Assembly: GCF_051401765.1 (NCBI RefSeq)
Contig: NC_135067.1
Coordinates: forward strand, 20,889,501-20,953,500
DNA: 64,000 nucleotides
Source: Calliopsis andreniformis
Lineage: Eukaryota > Arthropoda > Insecta > Hymenoptera > Andrenidae
Direction of reading: 5' to 3'
Each line of letters opens with the position of its first letter. Position 1 is the first letter of the stretch. Under the pieces are notes generated by a model. It searched no databases. It was not told the DNA's origin and saw only the letters and a list, made by a program, of their open reading frames with translations. The position numbers and the translations under genes were made by a program. Shown here one piece after another: positions 24,414 to 36,861 of this stretch.

Positions 24414-24750
24414 TCAAATCGCTGCCGCCTCCGGCAGAGTGACTGCCGCACTGATTCTCGGAGAAGATTTCCCTTCGGCGTCCTGGGCTGCTCGCCGAAC
24501 CATGGAGCTGTCGGTCGAACTTGTTCCGACGCGACGCAGTGACTGGCTCGACGATAAGTCAAACATGATTGGATTTTTACGAGGAAAAGATGGGAAGATT
24601 ATATCATTTGGGTCGTGATCGGGGTGGTTATCCAGGAGGAGAGCGATAGACGTGGGAAATCGGTGATCAGGATTTCTGTATTCCACGAGTTCGAGAGATC
24701 GTAGCGTAGGCACAGTGTATTGTTCGACGTGGTTTCACGAACACGCGAGC

Positions 24751-25065
24751 ATGGCCGAAAGGTCGCCTCTCTCCAAGGAACAGGAAGCGACCGTGATCGC
24801 GGCAGCGCCTCGTTGCCGAGTTGCTTTACCGATCCTCGAGTTAACGAAGTTAATCGCGCCGATTAACCCGGCATTCTATCAGATACAGAGGGCAACTGCT
24901 GGCGGGGAAGGATTAAATGTCGGCACGAGTCACGTTCGGGCGGAATTGCTGCCATCGGTCGTAACGGAGCTTCCTCTTTCGCGTGATGCTACCGATACGT
25001 GCGCAGGCCGGTTAGGCAGTATCAGCTTTCGATCACGATTAGAGAGGACACGGTCGCTCTGCTAA
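24751..25065 (+). CDS. Unrecognised 104-codon ORF in a CpG-dense region (low confidence)
   Basis: The ATG at 24751 is in a good context (AGCATGG) and opens a 104-codon frame starting MAERSPLSKEQEATV. Composition is balanced, with purine-first codons common. No domain, signal peptide or membrane span is evident, and no promoter motif is seen. An open minus-strand frame (24414-24713) lies just upstream. It may be an exon, but chance is quite possible. Confidence 0.18.
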   Translation: MAERSPLSKEQEATVIAAAPRCRVALPILELTKLIAPINPAFYQIQRATAGGEGLNVGTSHVRAELLPSVVTELPLSRDATDTCAGRLGSISFRSRLERTRSLC

Positions 25066-26544
25066 TGCATAGTCGTACGACTGTAGCTAGGTCCAATCCC
25101 GATAATATAATTACGACGATCGTCGCGTCCCTGGCATTTCTCGTCCGTTTTCGCGTTACTGCATCGCGAACCTCGTGGAATACGGATTATGTAATTGTAC
25201 CGCGATCACTGTTGCCCGTGAAATCGGCTGTGAAACGCGCGATCGAGATATCCCGTGTAACAGTGAAAAGCGGATTGGCTGTTTGGCCGTTCCGACAGCG
25301 GAATTAATCCGTTTACCGCCGATATAACTGTAAAACTCAATGATAATGATATGAATGTAGGATGGAATTCATTTCAGAGGTAGAGAATGTAGTGCTTTAA
25401 ACGGTTGTAACTTTCGGTGGTAAGTTACGGTTGGCAGTCAAAATTTTCTGGGATCATAGAGTAGTTAGGGCGGGATACTTGAAAGTTACGATGAGTAGGT
25501 GGAACTTTATATTACCCCAATAATTGTATATACATAGCATTCTAAAATATGAGGGTATAACTTGAGGGCTGAATCGGAGACAGGAATGAAATTCTTGTGT
25601 AGGTGGGTACTTCTAGTATTCGTTCTGTTTAGTAAAATAAACCTGCCTACGTAATTAGTCAATACGAATTCTCGAATTACGAGTTCTCGTTAACTGGTTA
25701 CCAAAGTTTTTCGAAAAAAGCTTTGAATATGTAACTAGAAGCAAGCTGGGAGGCTCGTACCGTTGCAATTCGTGTGTGTTTCGTTTGCGATCGCTGGGAT
25801 TCGGTCTGTAACTGAAATAAATAAGGGGGGTCGGTGTAATGCATACGCAGCAGAGTAAGCTACTTCTAAAAGTGGGAGAATGAATTGCTTCTGCGATAAA
25901 CTCGTATCTCGAGCACGATTCCTTTGCTCGAAGTCGAGCGCGTTTGTCGTTTTCCCATTTTCTTTGCTCTTCCCCTTCGTACGCTTCCAAAAGTAAACCT
26001 GTATACCCTAAATTAGACCATTATCTGCCTGCAACTAATACACAATCGTTCGCGAGTTTTCTCATGCATACGGTAATTGTTTCCTTCGTGTTTGCTGCTT
26101 TTTTCTCGTTCTGCTAATAATTAGAGAAGAGAGTTATATCGAAAGCAAGCGTTAAAAAATTCAGGATACAGAGGTACAAACGGGAAAGTGTGTGATAATA
26201 TGTACCTACAAATGAAACAAGAATAACAAAGGCAGAGTAATGTTTCTGGAATGAGATCTGCCTTCTGTGTATCTGATGTAATTAATTTTTCATGGAAACG
26301 CGTGATAACTCAATAGCAGACCTTCAGTGACTACATATGAGAACGTACGGAAGCTGGGAACAATGTTGGCGAATACAACAAGAAATAGAATACGCAGGTC
26401 GCAATATTGTCGACCAAATTGTGTAAAGTAGATAAAAGAATGCGTTTATTGCAATAACATCACCGACGGCGTGCACGTTAAGCAGAGGGTTGCGTTCCCT
26501 TTAATAACGCCAGCAAGTACACATCAAAAAAGTAGAATATAAGT
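25066..26544. other. Non-coding sequence, no feature seen
   Basis: Short overlapping ORFs only, none with recognisable content. Confidence 0.5.
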
Positions 26545-27042
26545 ATGAAGATGAAAATTTGCGATCGGACGTGTGATAGATTAATGCGTCAGCATGTATT
26601 ACTGCTCTTTGCAATATCCCTTGCAAAATTCGAGAATTACTTTGATAGAAGAGACACGTGCGATAAATTGAATGTAACTTTTATTTCTCAGTATACCTAT
26701 CACTTTTTGTATGATATGAAAGAGGAAATGTTAGTTTTAAAACGGAAAACTCGCAATGAAAAGGGGACAGACGGACACAGGAGAAGAGAGTATAAAATTA
26801 CAGGTAGAAAAAATGATGAAAGAAAGTGTAAGAGGGAAGAAAGGCAAGAGCGTGAAACAAAAGGTTATTTCCCAGTTTGGCAGAGTCACTCATATGAGTG
26901 TTTACTACTCCGAAGGGTGACAATACGGGGAATTTCTAGGAACTTCTTTGCTATGCTTTACCGTGACCTCGATGCTGGGAACAAAACAGAGTTTGGCTTT
27001 TGTGTTTCAGTCAGTCGTGTTCCATTTCAGGTCATGTTGTAA
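26545..27042 (+). CDS. Unrecognised 165-codon ORF (low confidence)
   Basis: An ATG ORF of 165 codons lies in fairly AT-rich sequence, where a run this long is uncommon by chance. It starts MKMKICDRTCDRLMRQH and has a strongly charged Lys/Arg/Glu centre (about residues 70-115) and a more mixed C-terminal part. There are seven or so scattered cysteines, but I cannot assign a fold. No promoter, splice site or paralog supports it. Confidence 0.18.
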   Translation: MKMKICDRTCDRLMRQHVLLLFAISLAKFENYFDRRDTCDKLNVTFISQYTYHFLYDMKEEMLVLKRKTRNEKGTDGHRRREYKITGRKNDERKCKREERQERETKGYFPVWQSHSYECLLLRRVTIRGISRNFFAMLYRDLDAGNKTEFGFCVSVSRVPFQVML

Positions 27043-29523
27043 CATCGCTGTTGTATCACGTCGAAGTGTCGTGAATTAATTGCAGCTTTCCTGGAAATTA
27101 TAATATTTTATTCAAGTAGTGTTATTTACGTGCTTTACAGGCAGTGTCAGCTACGACCTTTGTTATACGCGGAGCTTTTGGACATAGAAATACCTGGTGG
27201 AAATGAAAGTTTTACAATATAGAAACACATAATATTAAATTTATAATTATGGTTACGTGTTTACTATTGGTTATATCAAGAGACTTCAGTACTGTTTATA
27301 CATAATCAAAGCAGTATGTTAAAGAACACAAATTCTGGCTGTAAATTGTGATTGTCATTGATATATGACACGCTTTATCACGATTGGCATAGCGTTCAAA
27401 AACTAGAAATTCAATAATTCTCATTTCCTAGAATACCTTTTGATCATTGTACAGATGCATTTCCGGTTCGTTGTTTGCCATTTGCCTACTGGACTTTGAT
27501 TTCAAACGCAATTGACGTTTTACAAGTATTGTCACACAGCGTCTACTTTAGTTACAAACATACGTAATCGCATTTACACCGTTTTGTTAATGAGCTCTCT
27601 CAACCCAACTGGGTGTGAATTTTCACGCTATGTATAGGAAATTTAGGTATAGTTTAATCGTCGGGGTGATCGAATCTGCGTGAATACATACTTCTAATAG
27701 GGGTGCATATGCAAACTACGATCTCGAATTAATTAATTTTATATGCATGATCGATTTAGCTGTTTATTTTCAACAGTATTATTTTGATACCTCCGAAATT
27801 AAGAGATCCCATACGCAGGGTCATGTGCAAATGATTGAAAAGCGTTTTAATTAGTGGCTTGCGCGTCGATTTCTGAAAAGGGGACAAAGCGCTCCCCTAT
27901 AGCAACTAACTGTACGCAAGTTACTAATGATGAGATAATTAAACGAGAGGCAGGCGTGAGCCTGTAGAAGGTCGAAAAGTATGATAACGAGTGCGAGGAA
28001 GCTGGTGCATCCCCATTGCCACACTCAATTATCACTACGTTCAAATATGCAGGTCAATTGAATTCTGACACACATAACATGGATGTAGCTTTAAAATTGT
28101 TAACATGGATAACATTGAAGAATACAATTTGTGAAAATTTCAATCGTAGATAGTTAGCAAAATACTCATGCTACACCTCGTCGTCTCCTTTTTCCTGATC
28201 CAGGCAATGATGTACATATTTACGCATTTTATTTACAATGGTGTTCAAACAAATTTCATTTGATGTAGTGCCACCATCGATGTCAATTTCTAAATCAAAC
28301 TAAATAATATTGTCAAAACTCTCAGGAAATTAATTTGAAAGCTAAGTATTTTTCATTTACTCTTATACGTATTTGTCAATTCTTTCCTGGTTATTTCCGC
28401 TTCATACGTGTACCTCAAACTGGAACGGGGGCTTTATGATGCTGCGTGTCATAGACCGCTTCTGCAAATCGTTAAACATTCACAGAAGTTATATGCTATA
28501 AAAAGTAACACACACAAGCGTTTTTCTCCCTTACGATGCCTATGAGAGTTGCATGGTCTCGAGTTCAGGCCACCAAGTGGATATGCTATGACGATGCAAC
28601 ATAGGGTAAGAGGCTAAAAAGGGGGATGATCTTTAACTCGGTACTTGAAGATACGAGAGCAAACACATGTGTAATTCATGTGTGTTCTATTACCATACCA
28701 CACTAACCTACATCCACGGTATCGATAGTTTCAGCAACGAGTACAAATTATTCGAAAATCAAGCTTTTCAGAGTCACAGAACCGTAATCGATATGACTTC
28801 TGCTCTGTCTTTCTGCGGTAAGCTCTTTGTAAACTGTCTGGATCGTCGTCGGCCCGATAAAACAAAGGGTGCCAATACCGCGCTACATATATTCGAAACC
28901 TGCTATTTCAATCGTTTCGTGTGCGTGCTCGTTCGCGTCGTGGACGGTGCACGATAAAACTGCTGTCTCTTGATTGTCAATAAAACGGGACCGAGCTTTA
29001 TCGTGGACCAACTAAGTATATTTCAATTCTCGAATTGCGTGCAACGAGGTTTGACAGCGTGGAAATTCGATTCGTAATTGTTCCCGGTTAACTATCGAAT
29101 TGACGTTCCTCCACTGGAACATCACCGACACGCCTTCGCCATTGCAAAAATCGAACCATAGTCGCGTACTGTAGTCAATCACTTGAGGTTTTTCGGACTG
29201 AAAAGTTCCGTCGGACGCGAACAAATTTCTGGGGAGCCTACCAACCTGGCAAATACGTTTCTTCTTCCATCGGCCACGCTCCTCTGTGAATGTTAACAAG
29301 CCCAAACCAGACATTCTCTTTCCGTGGCGCGTCAGTCGTCGATAAAACATTAAGCTAACGAATGGCAACGCGGTCCAGCTCGTCCGAAGACGCGCGCATA
29401 GCGTAACACATCCCCGGTTTATCGCGGGAACTATCCTCGAAGGCGTGATAAAGTTATGGTATCCTAAAAGCTTTTAACGAGCAGCTCGCACGTGATATCT
29501 TTATTTAATCATACCTAGCCGAC
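27043..29523. other. Non-coding sequence, no feature seen
   Basis: AT-rich sequence with no supported gene. Confidence 0.5.
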
Positions 29524-29567
29524 GTGATCTCGAATAAATTTCCCAGATATAACATCCTGGATCCGAG

Positions 29568-29876
29568 ATGCGAGGATCGTTCCAGGGCGGGCCGCGTTAC
29601 CATTACGTCGAAGAGGATTGGCTTTCGGGTGAAGCGTATTGCCGACGTTATAACGCCAAGGACCGAGGCTTTCTTTTTTATTTCGCCGATAGAGTCGCGG
29701 GGAATTTTATGTTACGACACTTTGAAATCCTCCAACGATGCCAAAGTCGTCGGGAAGTGGCACTCCGGCGAGATTGTAACGTGATATTTCGTGATCGAGT
29801 CGAACCCTATGATAAAGCGCAAACATGGTTAGTCGGTTGTTATTGTAAGACGAAGTTGAAAAGAGGAAGGAAATGA
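29568..29876 (+). CDS. Unrecognised 102-codon ORF overlapping a second open frame (low confidence)
   Basis: An ATG ORF starts MRGSFQGGPRYHYVEED and runs 102 codons. A second plus-strand frame (29524-29784, no ATG at its start) is open over most of the same DNA, so at most one can be coding. Neither has a recognisable domain. The overlap suggests a stop-poor composition effect. Confidence 0.12.
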   Translation: MRGSFQGGPRYHYVEEDWLSGEAYCRRYNAKDRGFLFYFADRVAGNFMLRHFEILQRCQSRREVALRRDCNVIFRDRVEPYDKAQTWLVGCYCKTKLKRGRK

Positions 29877-32800
29877 GGGAGCTGGCCGGACGCGGGATAA
29901 AGAATGAGGGTTCACACTGATATTCACTATCAAACTAGACGTCTCCCTGGTGTCCCATATGTTTCCTTCGCTACTTTTCTAAAGTGCAAACTCACCGAGT
30001 TGAAGGGAGGAACCATTCCACGAACAGCTGCTTACGTTTTCATAACTACTTCATAGATTCAAAGGACCTCTGTGGGACCTCGTTTAATGTTACAGTTTGT
30101 GAGTTGAAAAATTCTACCTGATAAAACTTGTCCCACTGAGGTGGTGTGCATGCACTGTATCTATCGAGTTCATCGAGTGTCTGTAATCAAGTGGAGATAT
30201 GTTGCGACTACTAGGGGAAAGATGAAAAAGTGACTGACAATAACGAACAAGATCGCAACAACGAAATTACGAGAAACGTTAGTCGTAGTCTATGCTGCTA
30301 CTTCCGTGATGAAGATAAATTCGCCGAGTCTGTCCCGCGCACGGTTTCGAATTCGACTTGCTCGTTTAGGCGTGCCATCTAAGATTAACGATGGAAACCG
30401 CCGAGGAAAGCCGGAACATTCGTCCTGTCGTGAGTTACGCCCGCGACACGCTACGCCGCTTGCAATCCTTTGATTTCCTCCTCTGCAAGGATCACGCCAC
30501 TTTCGAATTAGGATAATAATCGTGGAGCGGAGGCGAAACCTTCCCCCGCGGGCAACCATCAAACTGCAAGATCGCGTGAGTGTCCCATTCAAATAGTTCT
30601 CTCGCGAACGCTGGACTTCGATACCGAAGCTTCATCTAGGAACATGCACTGTTCGAATGGGAGGAACAGGAGGTTCCCATCAACCTTCTCGTTATTTTGT
30701 CGCGTAGGTGTTGAGAACACTCTCTCAATGAATGGCATCCTCGTGGAACTGGGGTCGTGCTGATAATCCAGCAAGCAGTAGGTCTGAACGTAGGTTTAAA
30801 TTGCGAAACTGGCGTAAGCGACTCGAATGTGACGTTCCTACCTTACGCGATGCCTAATCTCTGACTAAGTTCACTGGCCATGCTACGAACGGAAGGAACA
30901 GCAGACAGATTGCTGCGACTGTAACGCGTGCATCCTGCTAGAGAAGAGAGAGCTACCGTGAAGATAGTTTCCAAGATAGTTGGACTCGAATTAATTGCCG
31001 CGACATACAACAGCCTACCTTCTGTGTAACCGCTTCTGTTTCCTTCTTTACGTTTTTCCTCGTGAAACGTTCAATTTTATACCATATTCCGTGTCTAATC
31101 AGCGAGGGAAGTCGCAGCACAGTGTACCAGTTCCGATCGGGCGGAAATTGCTTTTTGATTAATGACTCGTTTCACGAGAACTGTTTCTCTTTGCATGGAT
31201 TAATTACGCGGGTTTCACTCCGCTTTAGAACGAGCTACTGTTGACGACACTGTGTATAGGGCAAATTTCTATTAAGGGAAGAATATCGTTCGTTTCGTCG
31301 GAAGTTCTCAAGTTGAGCTGGATGCTAGTCTCGTTTCTCAGACCTTTCTGAAACTGCTCTGAACCCATAACGACTACCGGAAATTTACGATTACCGGCAT
31401 AGTTGAGACACTGGAATAGGTTTTTCACTTTTCCACCTTTTAAGCCATTCACCTGTAATTTTCTGTAATTAATCCTCGTAGATATTCTTGTCAGGATTCT
31501 TTTAATTTGCCAAAGTATTTCAATCCAAATAGTAAATACCTACTCCGCCGTCAAATAGGAAGCGTTTCGTGACGTTCTCCGAATGACTTGCTCCGATTAA
31601 TCTGAGCTTCGGCATAATCAAGGCTATCCCATAACTTTTCCGGTTGTCTCGGAGCGCATAACTTCATCTTAGGGGAAGCTAATTTGTGGCGCGTACGACT
31701 AAAGAATAAAGGATAACGGTGGCTGCTTACATAACGGCATCGTTACAGTCACGAAAGAAGGGAATCGTTCTCCAAAGGACAGGTAATTAAAAACTCTTCT
31801 GGTAATGCATTGCCGTCGGGTAATTATAAGGGTAATAGGCTGTTACTTTGTACAGTAAGTCTCTGGAAGTGGGGAAAGTGAACCTTCCACTTTTTCCTCC
31901 TTTCATCCCGCTAGCATTCACTTGCGTCTCTGGGCAAGTGTGCCTCCCGGGAATAGGTACGGTGCTCTGTAAAAAGTTCTTCGTTTCCTCTGTTGCTGGG
32001 AGCCGGCGATTTCGCGTCGGTGAAATGCCTTTCGAAATTACTGCGTTAAAAGTTCAAAGCGTCGGCTGTTCGGCATTACCGGAGGAAGGCTCCCGGCAGC
32101 AACTGTTTCGCTGACCTTATTTCGAACTCGCAGCTACACGCGTTTTCGTTTTAATGCCGCGGAAATTTGTTTAAATTTCACGGACCATGAGTGCCGGTTA
32201 CATAGTTGACGCAACCAGTGGCAGGATGATCGGTGTTTCTCGGGTGTAGTCGTTATCCAAAATTCAACGTCAGCATCTGACAAAGTTGAAACGGATGCAA
32301 AGGCAATTCCCCATCCGGAACTTTCTGCTTTTGAAAGGCGAACAGTGCGGTCCGAGGGATTCATTTCGCAAGAGTTCGCGATTAAATCTAGAATTTCTAA
32401 TTCTCCCGTAATTGAACGGAAAATTTTCCTCGATTCGAATTGCATTTTCGACTCTTGGTACTGTTGGTTGGCTCCCTATGGCGACACGTGCAACATCGAT
32501 GCGTTCACCGTTAATTTCTACTTTCGTTCCGAAGCAGTGGGAAATCACCGATAAAATGCAATTTTCTCGGAGGTCGTAGATCACGCGGAGGTCAATGCAA
32601 TTTGTGTTTCGTGGCGCTGCATCCATCTTCGAGAATGTCTGCGAATCTGTGGAAAATTAAGATACTACACTTGACCCTCTTTTCTAGTATCAGTTGTTTT
32701 CAGAATTTACTACTTTAATGAGAATTCAACAGGCTATCGTATTTAACTTGTGTAACATCGTTACCTTGTTCTTTTGCAGCGCGATCATAAATCGTAATAA

Positions 32801-34946
32801 GAATAGAAGCAGCTGCTTAGAGTTCAAGAGGTGAAACGAGAATTCTAGAAATGTGCAGTTTTTGCTTGTTTTGTTACGCTGTCGTCTTACGACAGAGGCG
32901 TAAATAAAGGTTGTAAATCCTAAAATGGAACGTCTTCACGGGGTGAACAAACCAGATTCGTTTCACGTTTGTACCTGCCATAAGAAAGGTTCATAGGATT
33001 GAGGGTACAGATAGCAGCGAGGAAAGGAATCGAAGAAAAAAAGGCTAATAGGGAGGACAGGAAGGAAGGAAGGTAAGAAGAGAGCAGAGAATATCGGCGT
33101 ATCGACTGCTCTGTAGAGCACGTCAATCAGAATTCAGACTGCGTGACTGGAGCATTCTACTGTCCGCGAAACCAGCTGACATATCGGACATCTGAGTCAC
33201 TCTCAATTTAAAGGATTTACGAGCTTCCCCCATCCGAGTACCGCACGAATGTATGTGTTGCTGCAACCTGTATAAATGCTATCAAATATTGACGACTTCG
33301 GATCGAATCATAAACTATAATTTGGAGCAAAATTCTTGGCTGTGAATTTACAGTAAAATATTTTGAATCGTAAGATAAAGAAATACGAAAAGCTCTTTTT
33401 AGACAAATATAAAAATTTGCCTATTCATATAGTTAAGATATTGTCCTTTAAAGAATCATCAACGTTCAGCTGCTATCGTCGCAAGCATTTCTCTTCTCTT
33501 GCTCTCTCTAAAAATCTAAACTTCCCACTATAGTGTCGCCTGCGTGATTATTCAGGGCACGAAGTGTATTGCCTGCTTGAATTACAATTTCTCTTCTTCC
33601 ATTCGACAATAGGCATCCTTGATACGATAAAAGAACCGAAGCGATTGGCCCGTACGTGCAAAGGTTTATGGGTCTGTGGTCGCAAAGTGCGTTAAGTCCG
33701 CAGACGGAAGTGAATCGGAACCGAGCTCCCGGTTCATTGCCAATGTGATCGAATGCTTGAAACGATATCTCGCACAAATTCGTCTCTCTCCCTGTATCTC
33801 GTTTCCTTTCTGTACACATTTCAGCAATCTGTTTCCCGATGGTTCAGCTGTTTCCACCAAGTTTTTTAAGATTTGGAAAAGAAACAAATCTTGTTAATCA
33901 AAATCACGACTCGAGGATATCACGTTTGGTGCAATTAACTCGCCTTAATGACTACCCAAGGGAGTTTCAGTTAGCAGTGGTAACCCATTCTATGGCGTAC
34001 CCATCGTCTCGTAATAATATGTCTCTCCCATACAAATTTCCGGAACCACTTCGAATTCGCAGCGCGACGTGGTTAGCATTCATGCGCGTCCAGCTGCAGA
34101 TTGATTGCTGATCTCTAAATTGTCCCTAAAGTTGCTTTACACATTTCACTGGCATGTAGGAGAAGTTATAGTCTCTTGGCTATGTTTACGTAACTTGACG
34201 TGACAGGTGTATAGTTACCGTCTGGCGTTAACTAACTAACTAACAGTCGTATCATCAGTCGACTAGCCTTCTCCGAAGGTATCTGCGCCTCCCAATTAGT
34301 CGAGTTAGAATTGCAGATTCGGCAGAAGTTGAGTCGAATGGGCTGCATAGTTCGTCGTTTCCCGATATTTATGCATTTCTCCATCCTGATCCGTGTAAGA
34401 TGGCCAGACCAGACGAAAACACAACCTTCGAGCCCATTTCGGTCGACTGGCGTTAATTGAATTCTGGAGATCGCCGATTTGACGTTGAACTTTGATCGCG
34501 CGAAGCGAGTTGCTTGTAAACCAGGTCGACAAGCGGATTCAGCTTACCGAAACGCACAGAAATGCTTGTTTGATGGCTTCCAAACAGCCAACTATGTGTT
34601 CTTGCAGTCGAGGGGAGAATACATGGCGTCACACGAGGGAAACAAGCCTGAGGGAAGACGCGCATCGAAATGCTTGTATAGACTCGTGGTGGTTGAAGTA
34701 GGAATAGGGACGAAAATTGTTCTGTACTTATGTAAGTTGCGTGAACTTTAAGACAACTGTCGCAGTTTAAACGTTAAACAGCTCAAATATTGAAACGATA
34801 AATTTCAGTTCTACCCAAGCAGTGATGTAGGATTGAATTCCCAGCAACATGTAGTGCCCTGTATTAAACGCAGAGTTTTGAAGGAAACTTTATTATTACA
34901 AACAAAAATGCCGAGAACTATACTTAGAATTAATTCAATCACTAAG
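29877..34946. other. Non-coding sequence with minor simple repeats
   Basis: It contains a 118-codon minus-strand ATG ORF (32270-32626) of no recognised family, a short GGAA run near 33058-33075 and a short TAAC run near 34228-34245. No supported gene is present. Confidence 0.5.
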
Positions 34947-34971
34947 AGCGTTGTTCAAAACGAACAACGCT
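34947..34971. repeat. Perfect hairpin: 10-bp stem, 5-nt loop
   Basis: AGCGTTGTTC at 34947-34956 is followed by AAAAC and then its exact reverse complement at 34962-34971. There is no T-tract and no histone-type hairpin sequence, so its role is unknown. Confidence 0.8.
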
Positions 34972-36198
34972 ACATTTGTATCAACCCTGGTTGCCAGTGG
35001 AGAGTAATGAGTAATTACAGTGAAAAGTTTACGAGCAAGAAATCCCGGCTCACATCGAATTAGAAACGAGAAGCCCTGACGAAAGTGTGGATAGTACTAG
35101 ATAGCAATGAAAAAGTTCTTGAGACAGCACTGGGAACAGAGGTTGTCCGTGAAGAAACAACGCGTGGGTGGATGGCCGAGGGTCTGTTGGTGGAGGAGCG
35201 AAGGTACAGTGGCAGTGAAAAAAAACGAGGAATAAGAAGAGCGTTTGGAACCACCGTAGGATCTCTGTAGCGATTTGTCCGTGGGGTTTGATTTATAAGT
35301 CTGTGAGAGTTGTCGTGGGGTGAGCTGGCCTCCTGCTCGGCCCTCGTTCTGTTTGCCACGGAATAGAAGAACTGGCTGCGCGGCGAGGGAGAAGAGACCG
35401 AGGAAGGAAAAGAAAGTAGGGAAGCAAAGAGTTAGGGAACGGTTGCTGGTTCGTGGCTTCACTTACGGATGATACATTGCTCCGTGGTCGACTTCAGGCA
35501 CAGAGGGATGGAACTGCGGTAATGGATTCGGAATGGTTGAAAATAGTTCGTCCCTGTCACCGAGACACCCATAGACCCGTTTCGTTTCGTTAGAATTTGC
35601 GGCACGCGATGTTCGTCCTGTGCAGACATTTCGATAGACATCCAGCGAATTTCTTCGAATTCCTTTGACGAGTCTGACTAGGCTGTGGAAATTACTACTG
35701 AAAATATGGTTACGCTGGATTCTTCGTTCTTCTCGGAGAAAACCAGTGTCTAAGTTTAACAGTAGATATTAATCTACCCTTTGTATCAAACTTCCCTGAT
35801 GCGCTCGAAATGTTGTTCATTGCAAGTATTTTTGAAGTGGCTTTAGCTCTATACTATGCTCCTCTGGTTCAAAGCTGAACGAGATAAATCGCAAGGGCTT
35901 GAGTTTCTGAACTTACGCTTACCCAGAGCTATTTGCTTCGGATTCCGCAGAACTTCGGTCTATCCGAGTCAATACAGACATCCCTGAGGCGTGGTGGCCG
36001 ACAGTGGCGACCATGGGGATGTCATATTCTCGACAGAGGTCCTCAGAATCGTGAGACTAAATTCCCTTGGTGCACGAGCCATAAACAAAGACACTCTAGC
36101 CTGGCGAATCGATGTAAACAGACTTCGAGTCACTCGATATTTAAGACATCTGATATCAAGACAATTATATTATTTCTTCAATTAGAGATCGACCTTAA
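34972..36198. other. Non-coding sequence, no feature seen
   Basis: Several short overlapping ORFs (35060-35462 minus, 35933-36202 plus) with no recognisable content. Confidence 0.5.
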
Positions 36199-36861
36199 AT
36201 GACCTTCATTGTGAAATTTGGTGCACGATATCATGGTCAATCGATCATTTTTGGTATCGTCACTTTGAGGATTGTCCCAAATTCCTCTATATCGATTTAT
36301 AGGAACACAATTTCATTGATATCCAACGCATGCCGTATCTTCAACGTTGTCTATGAATATTCTATAGAAACTTTAAGCGGACAGTACTTTCAGCGCTTGT
36401 GGTACCCCTTGTACATAGTTGCTCCTCTTGTAGTTGGGCACCCTATTTCGTTTCACCACTTGTACACTCTCCGATTTCCCCTTTTCGGAATTGAACCAGA
36501 GCAAAACCACCGATGGTCGTGTGAACGAGTTCGCGAAATGCACGGGCGTGAACAGTGGTGCGTTTTATCCGAAAAAGTCTGGCCGATCAAAAAACGCCGG
36601 GCTGATTTTTATCGATCCGAGGGCTCGCAGAGCGTAGCGAAACATAAAAATGTCGATAACGTTAACGAACGGAATTGGCGATTTTTATTTCCAAGTTGGC
36701 GCTCGTCCAGTTGCGCGCCATTTTACACGCCTCCCAGCAGCTCGTTCGACAGCATTGTTAGGAGAAACGCAGATTGGATATTGGATTTCACGTACGAGCT
36801 ACTCCGCGCCTTCAGCGTGCCGACTTTTTCTCCCACGCTCGCCGCCGCTGATCGCGATTGA
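36199..36861 (+). CDS. Unrecognised 220-codon ORF (low to moderate confidence)
   Basis: An ATG at 36199 opens 220 codons to a TGA, one of the two longest ATG ORFs outside genes A and B. A run this long is not expected often by chance at this base composition. The N-terminal half is hydrophobic and beta-rich looking (MTFIVKFGARYHGQSIIFG, then IVTLRIVPNSSISIY). A second hydrophobic patch lies near residues 68-80 (WYPLYIVAPLVVG). The C-terminal half is more polar, with several tryptophans. I recognise no domain and cannot call it membrane-bound with confidence. No promoter or splice site is evident. It could be an exon of a diverged gene, a decayed mobile-element fragment, or chance. Confidence 0.22.
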   Translation: MTFIVKFGARYHGQSIIFGIVTLRIVPNSSISIYRNTISLISNACRIFNVVYEYSIETLSGQYFQRLWYPLYIVAPLVVGHPISFHHLYTLRFPLFGIEPEQNHRWSCERVREMHGREQWCVLSEKVWPIKKRRADFYRSEGSQSVAKHKNVDNVNERNWRFLFPSWRSSSCAPFYTPPSSSFDSIVRRNADWILDFTYELLRAFSVPTFSPTLAAADRD

